A DNA stretch of 51,362 bases from an uncultured Eubacteriales bacterium. GTDB taxonomy: Bacteria > Bacillota > Clostridia > Oscillospirales > CAG-272. Location: contig CAKSNQ010000008.1 of NCBI GenBank assembly GCA_934476315.1, positions 1 through 51,362 of the forward strand. The letters run 5' to 3'. Under the pieces are notes generated by a model that had not been told where the DNA came from, ran no database searches, and was given only the letters and a program-made list of their open reading frames with translations. Below are positions 38,396 through 47,483 of the stretch, piece by piece. Numbering within the stretch: the first letter of the stretch is position 1; the number at the start of each line of letters is the position of its first letter. The position numbers and the translations under genes are program-made.

Positions 38396-40366
38396 TCAAA
38401 CCTCAACGCGATGGCAGTCCCGGTCGGTCGTGATGACGCGCAGGCGCGGTGTGCCGTCGCTGTCCTGCACATACCCGATCTTTCCTCCCTCGCAAACGGT
38501 GAAACCGCCGTCGTCCTGCCCCGTTACCGCGCAAAGCCCCATGTAAAGATCCAATCTGCCCAGCACGCTGATTCCGCCGCGGCGGTAGGGAATCACGCTG
38601 TACAGGCGGAAATCCTCCCGCGAGGTCAGCGACACAGGCAGGCTCTCGCCGTCCGGGAGCACGCCCCAATCGCCACTGAAATGCTCATAATATACGACCT
38701 CCTGCCCGGACATGCCGACGTCCGCCGCCGAAATTGTCGTGCGCACCGGGCGATTGTCGGCGTCAAGGTCGAACACGGCGATCACCGCACCATGCGCGGC
38801 ACGGTTGCGGATTTTGAACGCCTTGCCACTGACGGTCGGATCGGCAAACAGGCAGTCCGCCGTCGGCGTGGCGCTGTCCGTGCCGCGCAGAATGTGACCG
38901 TCCGAAAGGCACAGCGGACGCAGAATTTCGGGATCGGTCGCCCCGATCGGGTCGCTGATGTAGACCGGTCCGCCGCTGATGGCGCGGCAGACGCTGTTGC
39001 GGAGCGCCTGCTCATCCTCCGTCCACCACATATCCCAGTCGTTGACGTAAAACTGCCCCTGGAGCAGTCCGTTGAAGGCGCACTGCTGAATATTCTTGGC
39101 AAACCACGCGCGGCTCTGCGGCATGAAATCGTCCGAACAGCGGCTGACCGTGCTTGTGCGGTTGAACATGCACTCCGACGGCATGCCCATGCAGTTGATG
39201 AGCGCCCCGTCAAAATAGCGGTTGGCGGCGTGGTCGATGGCGTGCTGAATGGCGCGGGCGCTCTTGCCGATGGGGGCAAAATTGCGATAGTGCCAGTGAT
39301 AGCCCTGATTGTCGATCTTGACGAAATCCGCGCCCCACGAGGCGACCCGCGCACACCAGTCGTCCATGAGCGCCGTGGCATGCCGCTCGTCCGGGGAGAC
39401 CACCCAGATGGGCGTTTCCGAGAACACGGGGGTCGGTGTGCGGATCAAATCGGAGACGTGGCGGGAAAACTCCTCGCCCTGCGGGTCGATCCCCGCCCAG
39501 TAACCCGTCGTCGGGAACCATATGCCGACGTGCGGCACGCCCGCCTCGTGAAGCGCCTTGACCGCGCCCGCCATGCCGTCGGGGAAACGGACGGGGTCGC
39601 CCTCAAAGGAACGGAGCGGCGCGCGGTGCATGCCGTCGATCATCTCGCGGAAGGACGCGTCGGCGGGAATATGCCGCAGGGCAGGGGCGTCCGCCCAGCA
39701 GTCGTCGATGATGGCAAAGCCGACCGGAACGCCCTTGTCGGCAAATTCCTTTGCCTTTTCCACCAATCCGTCGCGGTTGACGCGAATCTGCATGGCGTCC
39801 CAGCTGCACCAGCCCAGCATGTCGAGTACGGGCGGGTACGCCTTGTCCTCGCGTAGCTTCAGCCCGTTGTCGAGCAGGTTCACCGCCGCCGCTGCAAGCG
39901 CATGGCACAGCGCCAGCGGCTCCTCCCCGCGCAGGCAGATAAACGCGAGCTGATGCTCACACCGCGTCACGCCCTCGCAGTTGGTGGACAGGTAGAAGCA
40001 AACGCCGTCCTGCCCGCCGCGCAGAAGCGTTTTGAAGGTGTCATCGCACAGCGGCAGGTAGCCGGTATACGACCCGTCCGTCTCGCGGATGAGCAGCTCC
40101 TGCGTCCGCTGAGGAAGCGCGTTCAAGGTCTCGCCCCAGAACGGCGCGCACCAGAAGCGGGAATGGTTATTGATTGCCACATAGTCCGCGGTATCCGCGA
40201 TTTCGGGATACAGCGTGATGCTCTCGTCCGGGTCAAAGCCCTGTGCGCACGACGCGCTGACATAGCAGGCGAAGCCGCCGGGGAGCGGGTGAAAATCAAG
40301 CGAAACGGCGTCCTCGCCCGCGGGGGCGCCGTTGATACAGCTCTGACGGAAATATATTTTGTCCAT
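38396..40366 (-). CDS. Sip1/raffinose-synthase-type alpha-galactosidase (GH36)
   Basis: A 656-residue glycoside hydrolase of the Sip1/raffinose synthase branch of GH36. The central barrel (about residues 185-520) has LGWCSWDAMQI, the catalytic-nucleophile region FVKIDNQG, then the acid/base region YVNDWDMWW and SGGPVYISD. A beta-sandwich cap covers both ends. No signal peptide is present, so it acts in the cytoplasm on imported alpha-galactosides such as raffinose-family sugars. The ATG at 40366 is nine bases after GGAAAGAG; an ATG at 40375 is too close to it. It stands alone between two repeats. Confidence 0.92.
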   Translation of the reverse strand: MDKIYFRQSCINGAPAGEDAVSLDFHPLPGGFACYVSASCAQGFDPDESITLYPEIADTADYVAINNHSRFWCAPFWGETLNALPQRTQELLIRETDGSYTGYLPLCDDTFKTLLRGGQDGVCFYLSTNCEGVTRCEHQLAFICLRGEEPLALCHALAAAAVNLLDNGLKLREDKAYPPVLDMLGWCSWDAMQIRVNRDGLVEKAKEFADKGVPVGFAIIDDCWADAPALRHIPADASFREMIDGMHRAPLRSFEGDPVRFPDGMAGAVKALHEAGVPHVGIWFPTTGYWAGIDPQGEEFSRHVSDLIRTPTPVFSETPIWVVSPDERHATALMDDWCARVASWGADFVKIDNQGYHWHYRNFAPIGKSARAIQHAIDHAANRYFDGALINCMGMPSECMFNRTSTVSRCSDDFMPQSRAWFAKNIQQCAFNGLLQGQFYVNDWDMWWTEDEQALRNSVCRAISGGPVYISDPIGATDPEILRPLCLSDGHILRGTDSATPTADCLFADPTVSGKAFKIRNRAAHGAVIAVFDLDADNRPVRTTISAADVGMSGQEVVYYEHFSGDWGVLPDGESLPVSLTSREDFRLYSVIPYRRGGISVLGRLDLYMGLCAVTGQDDGGFTVCEGGKIGYVQDSDGTPRLRVITTDRDCHRVEV

Positions 40367-40427
40367 AAACTTCATCTCTTTCCGATTCCGCGGCGCTCGG
40401 CGCGCGAAAATCCCGTGTTCGACACAT

Positions 40428-40456
40428 TATAGCAGACGCGCCCGCACAATGCAAGG
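40428..40456 (-). promoter_or_regulatory. Alpha-galactosidase promoter
   Basis: Minus strand: TTGCAT (40456-40451), 17-base spacer, TATAAT (40433-40428), 62 bases before the ATG. Confidence 0.83.
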
Positions 40457-40658
40457 GGGATTTGCAAAAAAGCGGAGCGACAGCGCTGATTTTTTTCGGT
40501 ATCCCGCGCTGTCCCGCACCGCGTGGCGGGCGCGAGCGACCGAGTCGGTTCTCCCCACATCCTGCATCGGAAGCTTTAGTCAAAAGTAGAAACAGACAAC
40601 AACCGAAATGCGTCCAACTTTTCCGCATAGCGAAAACAACATTCTTTCAACGGTTCTT

Positions 40659-40703
40659 GCGGAGGGAGAAACCATCTCAAACGCCGAGGTTTTCTCCCTC
40701 CGC
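40659..40703 (+). repeat. Module Y, copy D
   Basis: A 45-bp inverted repeat identical to the copies at 21360 and 51128. Confidence 0.88.
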
Positions 40704-40799
40704 CTCCTCCCACTTCCTTGGCTACGCGCCGCATTTAGAGAATAGGTGAGGTGCGGGAGAACCCGCCCCGCACCCAACTTCCTAAACCGCGGCAAGCCC

Positions 40800-40898
40800 G
40801 GGAGGGGTGTGGGGAGGGGTCAGCGGCGGGGGTCTAACCCGCCGCCCTCCCCAATGCGCCAAAGCGCCGCGTCGTTGCGGCGCGACGCGCATCCAGCC
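40800..40898 (+). repeat. Module X, copy D
   Basis: The upper stem is CGGCGGG/CCCGCCG with loop GGTCTAA, in place of CGGCGC/GCGCCG with GGGA. Both sides changed together. The lower stem and the GCGCCGC/GCGGCGC hairpin are as in other copies. Confidence 0.85.
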
Positions 40899-41346
40899 AC
40901 GGAGTAGGGGGTGTGTGGGGGAGCCGCCTGCGCTACGCGGCAGGCACGAACGCCTGAGGGGTTCTCCCCCCACATCCGGCATGTGAGCCATCCAACTCAA
41001 AGTAGATACCAGCCACAAGCACAAAACACCCACAGTTTCAAACAATTCAACGCTTTTAGCCGCTTTTTCTTTGAAGCCAGAGGCGCAAAGAAAACCGATT
41101 GCCGCGGCAGTACCTACCGCGGACAATCCACAAAAAAGAAAATGCCGCGGGGTTTCGCCGCCTGCGGGCGGCGACATGGGGCTTCGCCCCAAGACCCCAC
41201 CGCCTTTTGAAAAAGGCGGGCGAAAACTTTAGTGAGGGATAGCGAAAACTTTGGAGAGGGCGAACAAAACAAAAAGAGGGGATAGCTCTCCCCTTCAGAA
41301 CCCTAAAGTCGAACAGCCATTCCCTCTATAAAAGTTTTTGAAGGGT

Positions 41347-41377
41347 GTGGGAAACTTTTTCCCAAAAAGTTTCCCAC
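41347..41377. terminator. Closing hairpin of repeat D
   Basis: GTGGGAAACTTTTT-CCC-AAAAAGTTTCCCAC, 18 bases from the stop codon of the minus-strand asnB. Confidence 0.75.
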
Positions 41378-41395
41378 CTCGTACCCCCGCTACCC

Positions 41396-42973
41396 TCACT
41401 TCCCGCTCGCGCCGTAGTTGGACAGCACCCGCGCGGACGGGTCGTTGACGTCACAGCCCTCCCACGAACGGTTGGGCATCCAGAAATCCACCACCATGTC
41501 CGACTGATCCGGGTAGTATTTCTCGAAAATCTCCCGGTAGAGCAAGGATTCCTTGGTAAACGGCATTGCGTGCGTGTATCTGAGACGGCGCACGGCATAC
41601 TCCTCGTCCGTGTAACGGGTCTCGGCGTACGCCTTGAGATCATCGACCATGGAATGTCCCACCGCGTCAGAAAACGCCGCCTTCTCCCGCATGAGAATGT
41701 CCCGCGGCAGGTAGTCCCCCTCAAAAGCGTGGCGCAGAAGATACTTGCCCTTGCCGTAGGTATTGAGCTTTTTCTGTGGGTCGATCGCCATGACGTACCG
41801 GACAAAGTCCAGATCGCCGAACGGCACCCGCGCCTCCAGCGAGTTGACCGAAATGCAACGGTCCGCGCGCAGGACGTCGTACATGTGAAGCTCCCGCACG
41901 CGCTTCTCCGACTCCTCCTGGAACGCCTCGGCGGATGGGGCAAAATCGGTATATTTATAGCCGAACAGCTCGTCGGAAATCTCGCCCGTGAGCAGCACCC
42001 GGATGTCGGTGTTCTCGTGAATCCAGCGGCAGAGCAGGTACATGCCCATGCTGGCGCGGATGGTCGTGATGTCGTAGGTTCCGAGCAGACGGATGACGTC
42101 CTCCAGCGACGAAAGCACCTGTTCCGGCGTCATCAGCACCTCGGTGTGCTCGCTTCCGATATAGTCCGCGACCTGCCGTGCGTATTTGAGGTCGATCGCG
42201 TCCTCCCGCATGCCGATGGCAAAGGTGCGCAGCGGCGTTTTGCTCTCGCGCGCGGCGATGGCGCAGACCAGCGAGGAATCCAGCCCGCCGGAGAGCAGGA
42301 AGCCGACCTTGGCGTCCGCGACCAGCCGCTTGCGCACGCCCGCGACCAGCTTGTCGTGAATGGCGCGGCAGACCGTTTCGAGGTCGTCATGGCAGACGGC
42401 GTCCACCCGCGTGATATCGCGGTAGCAGACGAATTTGCCGCCCCGCCAGTAATGTCCGGGCGGGAAGGGCAGGATGCGCTCGCACAGCGGCAAAAGGTTC
42501 TTCGGCTCGCTGGCAAAGACGATCACGCCGCTCTTATCGTAGCCGTAATACAGCGGGCGGATGCCGATCGGGTCGCGCGCCGCGATGAACTCGTCCCGCT
42601 CGCCGTCATAGAGGATGAGCGCGAACTCGGCGTCGAGCATGCCGAACATCTCCGTGCCGCACTCGCGCCACATCGGGAGCAGAATTTCGCAGTCCGACCC
42701 GCTGACGAACGTGTACTTGCCCGCCAGAGCCGCCCGGATTTTCTCGTAACCGTAAATTTCGCCGTTGCACACGACCAGGCTTTTGCCCAGTGTGAACGGC
42801 TGCATGCCCGTCTCGTCCAGCCCCATAATCGCCAGCCGATGAAAGCCCAGAACGCCCTCGCCCGCCGCGACGATCCGGCTGTCGTCCGGACCGCGGGAGA
42901 TCGTCGCGTCAAAGCCCGCCTTGAACGCGGGCATGGAAACGCCCGCTCCGCAATACCCCATAATAGAACACAT
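41396..42973 (-). CDS. asnB: Asparagine synthetase (glutamine-hydrolysing)
   Basis: A 525-residue AsnB (EC 6.3.5.4), which makes asparagine from aspartate, glutamine and ATP. Cys2 (MCSIMGY) is the glutaminase nucleophile; ISRGPDDS, NGEIYGY and SGSDCE complete that domain. The synthetase half has the ATP loop LLSGGLDSSLVCA and LLTGEISDELFGYKY. The ATG follows AAAGGAAA. A T-box leader lies directly upstream, so uncharged tRNA, most likely tRNA-Asn, should raise expression. It follows glutamine synthetase and Amt-PII on the same strand and completes a nitrogen-assimilation operon. Confidence 0.96.
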   Translation of the reverse strand: MCSIMGYCGAGVSMPAFKAGFDATISRGPDDSRIVAAGEGVLGFHRLAIMGLDETGMQPFTLGKSLVVCNGEIYGYEKIRAALAGKYTFVSGSDCEILLPMWRECGTEMFGMLDAEFALILYDGERDEFIAARDPIGIRPLYYGYDKSGVIVFASEPKNLLPLCERILPFPPGHYWRGGKFVCYRDITRVDAVCHDDLETVCRAIHDKLVAGVRKRLVADAKVGFLLSGGLDSSLVCAIAARESKTPLRTFAIGMREDAIDLKYARQVADYIGSEHTEVLMTPEQVLSSLEDVIRLLGTYDITTIRASMGMYLLCRWIHENTDIRVLLTGEISDELFGYKYTDFAPSAEAFQEESEKRVRELHMYDVLRADRCISVNSLEARVPFGDLDFVRYVMAIDPQKKLNTYGKGKYLLRHAFEGDYLPRDILMREKAAFSDAVGHSMVDDLKAYAETRYTDEEYAVRRLRYTHAMPFTKESLLYREIFEKYYPDQSDMVVDFWMPNRSWEGCDVNDPSARVLSNYGASGK

Positions 42974-43004
42974 AATTTTGTTTCCTTTCGCATGCTTCAG
43001 CATT

Positions 43005-43250
43005 CCATAGGGCGGGGCTGTTCCCGCGGTGCCACCTATCTTTTCTCTCACGGCTTCAGTCAAAAGCCTGCCACGGTAACGGGTGGCGGTCGGCGCACCT
43101 ACGCAGGACGCGGGCATATGCCCGTCTGTCCGTTCGGCTTGCGGCTCGCCGGGTGTTCTTCGGGCGGGGACTGCCGCGCGGCTCTCACTCTCCCGCGCTC
43201 GCTGGATGCGCTCCCCCCGCCGTACTTTTCCCGGCTCGGACGCCTTTTTG
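43005..43250 (-). ncRNA. T-box riboswitch of asnB
   Basis: Read on the minus strand, AAAAGTACGG begins Stem I, then CCAGCGAGCGCGGG and GTGAGAGCCGCG match the AG-bulge and distal loop of T-box leaders. The specifier loop reads GAAGAACACC, with AAC (Asn) in the expected place. The T-box AGGTGGCACCGCGG (43037-43024) is unmistakable and can pair tRNA NCCA ends. A GCGGG/CCCGC hairpin follows, but no U-tract, so the off-state may work on translation. Confidence 0.9.
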
Positions 43251-43263
43251 TTTTTACTGTAAC

Positions 43264-43281
43264 CTCCGGATGCGTCCGGAG
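43264..43281 (-). terminator. Hairpin between Amt-PII and the T-box
   Basis: CTCCGGA-CGCA-TCCGGAG, seven bases after the Amt-PII stop. It has no clear U-tract, so it may be a weak terminator or a processing site. Confidence 0.5.
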
Positions 43282-43288
43282 AAAGGAT

Positions 43289-45007
43289 TCATTCGCTGTC
43301 CTGAAGCGCGTCGTAGCCCTCCTCGCCCGTGCGCACCTTGACGACATTTTCCACATCGTAGACGAAAATCTTGCCGTCCCCGATATGTCCGGTGTAGAGC
43401 ACCTTTTTGGCGGTCTCGATCACCCGACGCACGGGGACCTTGCTCACGACAATATCGAGCTGAATCTTCGGGAGCAACGTCGCCTCGACCTCAATGCCGC
43501 GATAATACTCGGGCTTGCCCTTCTGGATGCCGCAACCGAGCACATGCGTCAGCGTCATGCCGGTGATGCCGATGTCCATGAGTGCCGCCTTGAGCGCTTC
43601 AAATTTTGCCTCCTTGCAGACGATCTCCACCTTGGTGAATTTGGGCGATGTGCCGTCCTCCTCGGCAAAGGTCGGAACGCGTCTGACCTCGACCGCCTCC
43701 GCGACCGGCGTGTCGCCGTCCACCGTCACAGGCGCCTCCTCTGCCGCTACCGTGTCGGGAAGCATGGCAAAGCCCCCGTACGCCGTCGGCAGGTTGTGCT
43801 CGGAGCGGTCCAGCCCCTCCAATTCATCCGCGGTATCTGCCCGCAGTCCGACCGTGTGCTTGAGCAGGAGGAACACCGCGGTAATGAGCACGGCAGTATA
43901 CGCCGCGACGGACACAACGCCGAGCGTCTGCACCCCCAAAAGGTGCGCGCCACCGCCGTAGAACAGTCCTTTTTCCGTGGACGAACCGGTCGCAAACAGC
44001 CCGACCAGAATGCTTCCCAATGCCCCGCAGACGCAGTGCACCGAAACGGCACCCACCGGGTCGTCGATTTTGGCGACCTTATCGAAAAACTCGACCGCAA
44101 ACACCATCACGACGCCGAAAATCAGCCCCATGATCGCCGAACCGAGCGGACTGACCGCATCGCATCCCGCCGTGATGCCGACCAGACCGGCAAGCGCGGC
44201 GTTATAGGTCATGGAAACATCGGGCTTGCCGTAGCGGATCCACGTCAGGATCAGTGTCGCGCAGCACGCGACCGCGGCGGCAAGGTTGGTATTGAAGAAC
44301 ACCAGCCCCGCGCGCTCCATCAGCTCGTCGGTGTCCATGCCGACGGTGGAGGCGCCGTTGAAGCCGAACCAGCAGAACCACAGAATGAACACGCCCAGCG
44401 CCGCGGCGGTCAGGTTATGCCCGAGAATGGCGCGCGGCTTGCCGTCCTTGCCGTACTTGCCGATCCGGGGACCGAGAATCTTCGCACCGATCAGCGCGCA
44501 AATGCCACCGACCATATGCACTGCGGTCGAGCCGGCGAAATCATGAAAGCCGAGCTGTGCGAGCCAGCCGCCGCCCCAGATCCAGTGTCCGGAGACCGGG
44601 TAGATGAACAGTGAGATCGCGGCGGAATACAGACAGTACGCGCTGAATTTCGTCCGCTCTGCCATGGCGCCCGAAACGATGGTCGCGGACGTCGCGCAGA
44701 AAACGGTCTGAAAGACGGCGTACGCCCAGAGCGGGACGCCCGCGGGCAAAATCGCGCTGTAATCCTTCATAATGAGCGGATCGATCCACCCGAACAGCGC
44801 CGTGCCGCTTCCGAACATGATACCGAAGCCGATCAGCCAGAAGCAGGGCGTTCCGATGCAGAAATCCATCAGGTTCTTCATGAGAATGTTGCCCGTGTTC
44901 TTCGCGCGGGTGAATCCCGCCTCACACATGGAAAAGCCCGCCTGCATGAAGAACACCAGCGCCGCGCCGAGCAGGACCCATATGGTGTTCACCGAACTGT
45001 ATGTCAT
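43289..45007 (-). CDS. Ammonium transporter fused to a PII signal domain
   Basis: A 572-residue fusion. Residues 1-405 are an Amt channel with eleven helices (GFSMCEAGFTRAKN, the twin-His region GSTAVHMVGG, and FNGASTVGMDTDEL). A linker of about 50 residues leads to a complete GlnB/GlnK domain from about residue 457, FTKVEIVCKE, with T-loop GKPEYYRGIE and the VYTGHIGDGKIFV-like C-loop (LYTGHIGDGKIFV). PII proteins normally block Amt as separate trimers; here the gate is covalently attached. ATG at 45007 is eight bases after AAGGAGG; ATG at 45013 is too close. It is between glutamine synthetase III and asnB. Confidence 0.95.
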   Translation of the reverse strand: MTYSSVNTIWVLLGAALVFFMQAGFSMCEAGFTRAKNTGNILMKNLMDFCIGTPCFWLIGFGIMFGSGTALFGWIDPLIMKDYSAILPAGVPLWAYAVFQTVFCATSATIVSGAMAERTKFSAYCLYSAAISLFIYPVSGHWIWGGGWLAQLGFHDFAGSTAVHMVGGICALIGAKILGPRIGKYGKDGKPRAILGHNLTAAALGVFILWFCWFGFNGASTVGMDTDELMERAGLVFFNTNLAAAVACCATLILTWIRYGKPDVSMTYNAALAGLVGITAGCDAVSPLGSAIMGLIFGVVMVFAVEFFDKVAKIDDPVGAVSVHCVCGALGSILVGLFATGSSTEKGLFYGGGAHLLGVQTLGVVSVAAYTAVLITAVFLLLKHTVGLRADTADELEGLDRSEHNLPTAYGGFAMLPDTVAAEEAPVTVDGDTPVAEAVEVRRVPTFAEEDGTSPKFTKVEIVCKEAKFEALKAALMDIGITGMTLTHVLGCGIQKGKPEYYRGIEVEATLLPKIQLDIVVSKVPVRRVIETAKKVLYTGHIGDGKIFVYDVENVVKVRTGEEGYDALQDSE

Positions 45008-45043
45008 GATCATATCCTCCTTGATTTTCTTTGCTGCCCGCGC

Positions 45044-47140
45044 TCAGCGCACGCCGAACAAAAGGTCGCCGTAGGTGGAGAAAGGCCAGTAGCTCTTGGC
45101 GGTCAGTGTTTCCGCCTCGTCGCACACGACGCGCAATTCCGCCATCTTGGGCAGAATGACATCGCGGATGATGCCCGCCGCCGCCGTGATGTCGCTCACG
45201 GTGCGGTAGTGCATGAGCGCCTCGTCCAGCTCCTCCGTCGCGCGGTCGATGCCGTCCGCCAGCGCGGACAGACGCAGGATGGTATTTTTCTCGTAGCCGC
45301 CCGTCAGTCCGGGAACCGCCGACGTCTTGGCGATCAGCGTTTCGGACAGGGCGCGGGAGTAGGCTTCCACAGCGGGCAGAATCTCCCGGCGCGCCATATC
45401 GACCATGGTCAGCCCCTCGATATGCACCGTCTTGCAGTAGTTTTCCAGCGTGATCTCGTAGCGGGAATCAATCTCGGCACGCGAGAAGATGCCCAGCGAG
45501 GTCAGCATATCGACGTTCTTTTTGTCCAGCAGGTGCGGCAGGGCGTCGGGCGTGGTACGCAGGTTGAGCAGTCCCCGCACCTCGGTCGCCTCGCGGATCC
45601 AGCTCTCGTCGTAGCCGTTGCCGTTGAAAATGATGCGCTTATGCTTGGTAATGACCTCTTTGATGAGCTCGTGCAACGCGCCCTCGAAATCCTCCGCGCC
45701 CTCCAGCCGGTCGGCGTACTGACGGAGCGACTCCGCGACGGCGGCGTTGAGCATGATGTTGGCGCAGGCGATGCTGTTGGACGAGCCGAGCATACGGAAC
45801 TCGAACTTATTGCCCGTGAAAGCAAAGGGCGAGGTGCGGTTGCGGTCGGTGGTGTCACGGATGAACTTGGGCAGGACGTGAACGCCCAGCCGCAAGACCG
45901 TCTTTTCGGTGGCGCTGTACGGCGTGTCGTGCTCGATGGCTTCCAGAATGTCCGTCAGCTCACTGCCGAGGAACATGGAGACGACGGCGGGCGGCGCTTC
46001 GTTGGCGCCGAGGCGATGGTCGTTGCCCGCCGTGGCGACCGACAGGCGGAGCAGGTCCTGATAGTCGTCTACCGCCTGGATCACCGCGCACAGGAACAGA
46101 AGAAACTGCGCGTTTTCATACGGCGTCTCGCCGGGCGTGAGCAGATTGACGCCCGTGTCGGTCGCCATCGACCAGTTGTTGTGCTTGCCCGAGCCGTTGA
46201 CGCCCGCGAACGGCTTCTCATGGAGCAGGCAGACCAGCCCGTGCCGCGCGGCGACCTTCTGCATGATCTCCATGGTCAGCTGGTTGTGGTCGGTGGCAAT
46301 GTTGGTCGTGCTGTAAATCGGCGCCAGCTCGTGCTGTGCGGGCGCGACCTCGTTGTGCTCGGTCTTGGCGAGCACGCCCAGCTTCCACAGCTCCTCGTTC
46401 AGGTCCGCCATGTACGCCTGCACGCGGGGCTTGATAACGCCGAAGTAGTGGTCGTCCAGCTCCTGACCCTTGGAGGGCTTGGCGCCGAACAGCGTCCGCC
46501 CGCACAACATCAGGTCGCGGCGTTTTTCGTACATTTCCTTATCCACAAGGAAATATTCCTGCTCCGGTCCGACCGAGGTGCGCACGCACTTGACCTCGCC
46601 GTTTCCGAACAGGCGCAGGACGCGCAGTGCCTGCTTATTGAGCGCCTGCATGGAGCGGAGCAGGGGAGTTTTCTTGTCCAGCGCCTCGCCGCCGAACGAG
46701 CAGAACGCCGTCGGGATGCACAGCGTTTTATCCTTAATGAATGCGTAGGAGGTCGGGTCCCACGCCGTGTAGCCTCTCGCCTCAAAGGTGGCACGCAGAC
46801 CGCCCGAGGGGAACGAGGAGGCGTCCGGCTCGCCCTTGATCAGCTCCTTGCCCGAGAACTCCATGATGACGCCGCCGTCGGGGGAGGGGGTGATGAAGCT
46901 GTCGTGCTTCTCCGCGGTGATGCCGGTCAGGGGCTGGAACCAGTGGGTGAAATGCGTCGCGCCGTGCTCGACCGCCCAATCCTTCATGGCGGTGGCGACG
47001 ACGTTTGCGACGTCCTCCTCCAGCCGCGCACCCTCGTCGATGGTGCGCTTGAGCGACCGATACACCGACTGCGGCAGGCGCGCTCTCATCACTCTGTCGT
47101 CAAAAACCAAACTCCCGAAATAATCCGATACCGTTTTCAT
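45044..47140 (-). CDS. glnN: Glutamine synthetase type III
   Basis: A 698-residue GSIII (EC 6.3.1.2), forming dodecamers that join ammonia to glutamate with ATP. GSIII signatures are GPEQEYFLVD, FGAKPSKGQELDDHYFG, NEVAPAQHELAP, GKHNNWSM and FTGNKFEFRMLGSSNS. Length and order are complete. The ATG follows AAAGGAGAAA. Transcription comes from a consensus promoter 210 bases upstream with a terminator-like hairpin between. It leads the ammonium-assimilation operon with Amt-PII and asnB. Confidence 0.96.
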   Translation of the reverse strand: MKTVSDYFGSLVFDDRVMRARLPQSVYRSLKRTIDEGARLEEDVANVVATAMKDWAVEHGATHFTHWFQPLTGITAEKHDSFITPSPDGGVIMEFSGKELIKGEPDASSFPSGGLRATFEARGYTAWDPTSYAFIKDKTLCIPTAFCSFGGEALDKKTPLLRSMQALNKQALRVLRLFGNGEVKCVRTSVGPEQEYFLVDKEMYEKRRDLMLCGRTLFGAKPSKGQELDDHYFGVIKPRVQAYMADLNEELWKLGVLAKTEHNEVAPAQHELAPIYSTTNIATDHNQLTMEIMQKVAARHGLVCLLHEKPFAGVNGSGKHNNWSMATDTGVNLLTPGETPYENAQFLLFLCAVIQAVDDYQDLLRLSVATAGNDHRLGANEAPPAVVSMFLGSELTDILEAIEHDTPYSATEKTVLRLGVHVLPKFIRDTTDRNRTSPFAFTGNKFEFRMLGSSNSIACANIMLNAAVAESLRQYADRLEGAEDFEGALHELIKEVITKHKRIIFNGNGYDESWIREATEVRGLLNLRTTPDALPHLLDKKNVDMLTSLGIFSRAEIDSRYEITLENYCKTVHIEGLTMVDMARREILPAVEAYSRALSETLIAKTSAVPGLTGGYEKNTILRLSALADGIDRATEELDEALMHYRTVSDITAAAGIIRDVILPKMAELRVVCDEAETLTAKSYWPFSTYGDLLFGVR

Positions 47141-47200
47141 CGCGTTTCTCCTTTACTTTCTCTGACTTTCGGCAAATGCTCCCGGGGGGATGCCGGGAAG

Positions 47201-47252
47201 AAAATCAAAAACGGGACACTGCGCCTCGCAAAGAGACGTCATTGCCCCGTTT
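47201..47252 (-). terminator. Leader terminator/attenuator of glutamine synthetase III
   Basis: Minus strand: AACGGGGCA pairs with TGTCCCGTT with one wobble, and an inner CGTCTC/GAGGCG stem lies inside, followed by TTTTTGATTTT. It sits in the 200-base leader between promoter and gene. It can end transcription before glnN unless prevented. ANTAR-type antitermination is common for clostridial nitrogen genes but I see no certain hexaloop pair. Confidence 0.65.
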
Positions 47253-47351
47253 TCTCTTCCCCTGTTCCTATGTCCGGAAAAACAAAAAGCGCGCCCGTGA
47301 GCCGCCCATCCTCTGCGCGACACCCGGACACCCTTGCCCTGTATGCACATC

Positions 47352-47379
47352 ATTATACACACGCGGAGCGATTTGTCAA
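47352..47379 (-). promoter_or_regulatory. Glutamine synthetase III operon promoter
   Basis: Minus strand: TTGACA (47379-47374), 16-base spacer, TATAAT (47357-47352). It is divergent from the importer promoter at 47421. Confidence 0.9.
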
Positions 47380-47420
47380 CCCCCTTTTTCAACTTTTTTC
47401 AAAAAATTTTGCAAAAGCCC

Positions 47421-47449
47421 TTGACAAGCGCCGCCGCGCGTGCTATACT
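47421..47449 (+). promoter_or_regulatory. Promoter of the aromatic-type ABC importer operon
   Basis: TTGACA (47421-47426), 17-base spacer, TATACT (47444-47449). The start would be near 47456, giving a leader of about 335 bases before the binding-protein gene. Confidence 0.88.
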
Positions 47450-47483
47450 TGGTGCAAATTTCAGAAAGGAGACCTGCACGGAC

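Larger units (their letters stand above)
40500..41377 (+). repeat. Composite intergenic repeat D, about 0.9 kb, no gene
   Basis: Tandem minus-strand genes flank it. It has the GTTCTCCCCACATCCTGCATCGG segment, module Y (40659-40703), the ACCGCGGCAAGCCC segment, module X copy D, the AGTAGATACCAGCCACAAGC segment, the CCGCGGCAG hairpin, the GCCGCCTGCGGGCGGC and GGGGCTTCGCCCC hairpins, and the closing hairpin. This is the same order as repeat B apart from one missing X copy. No credible CDS. Confidence 0.85.
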
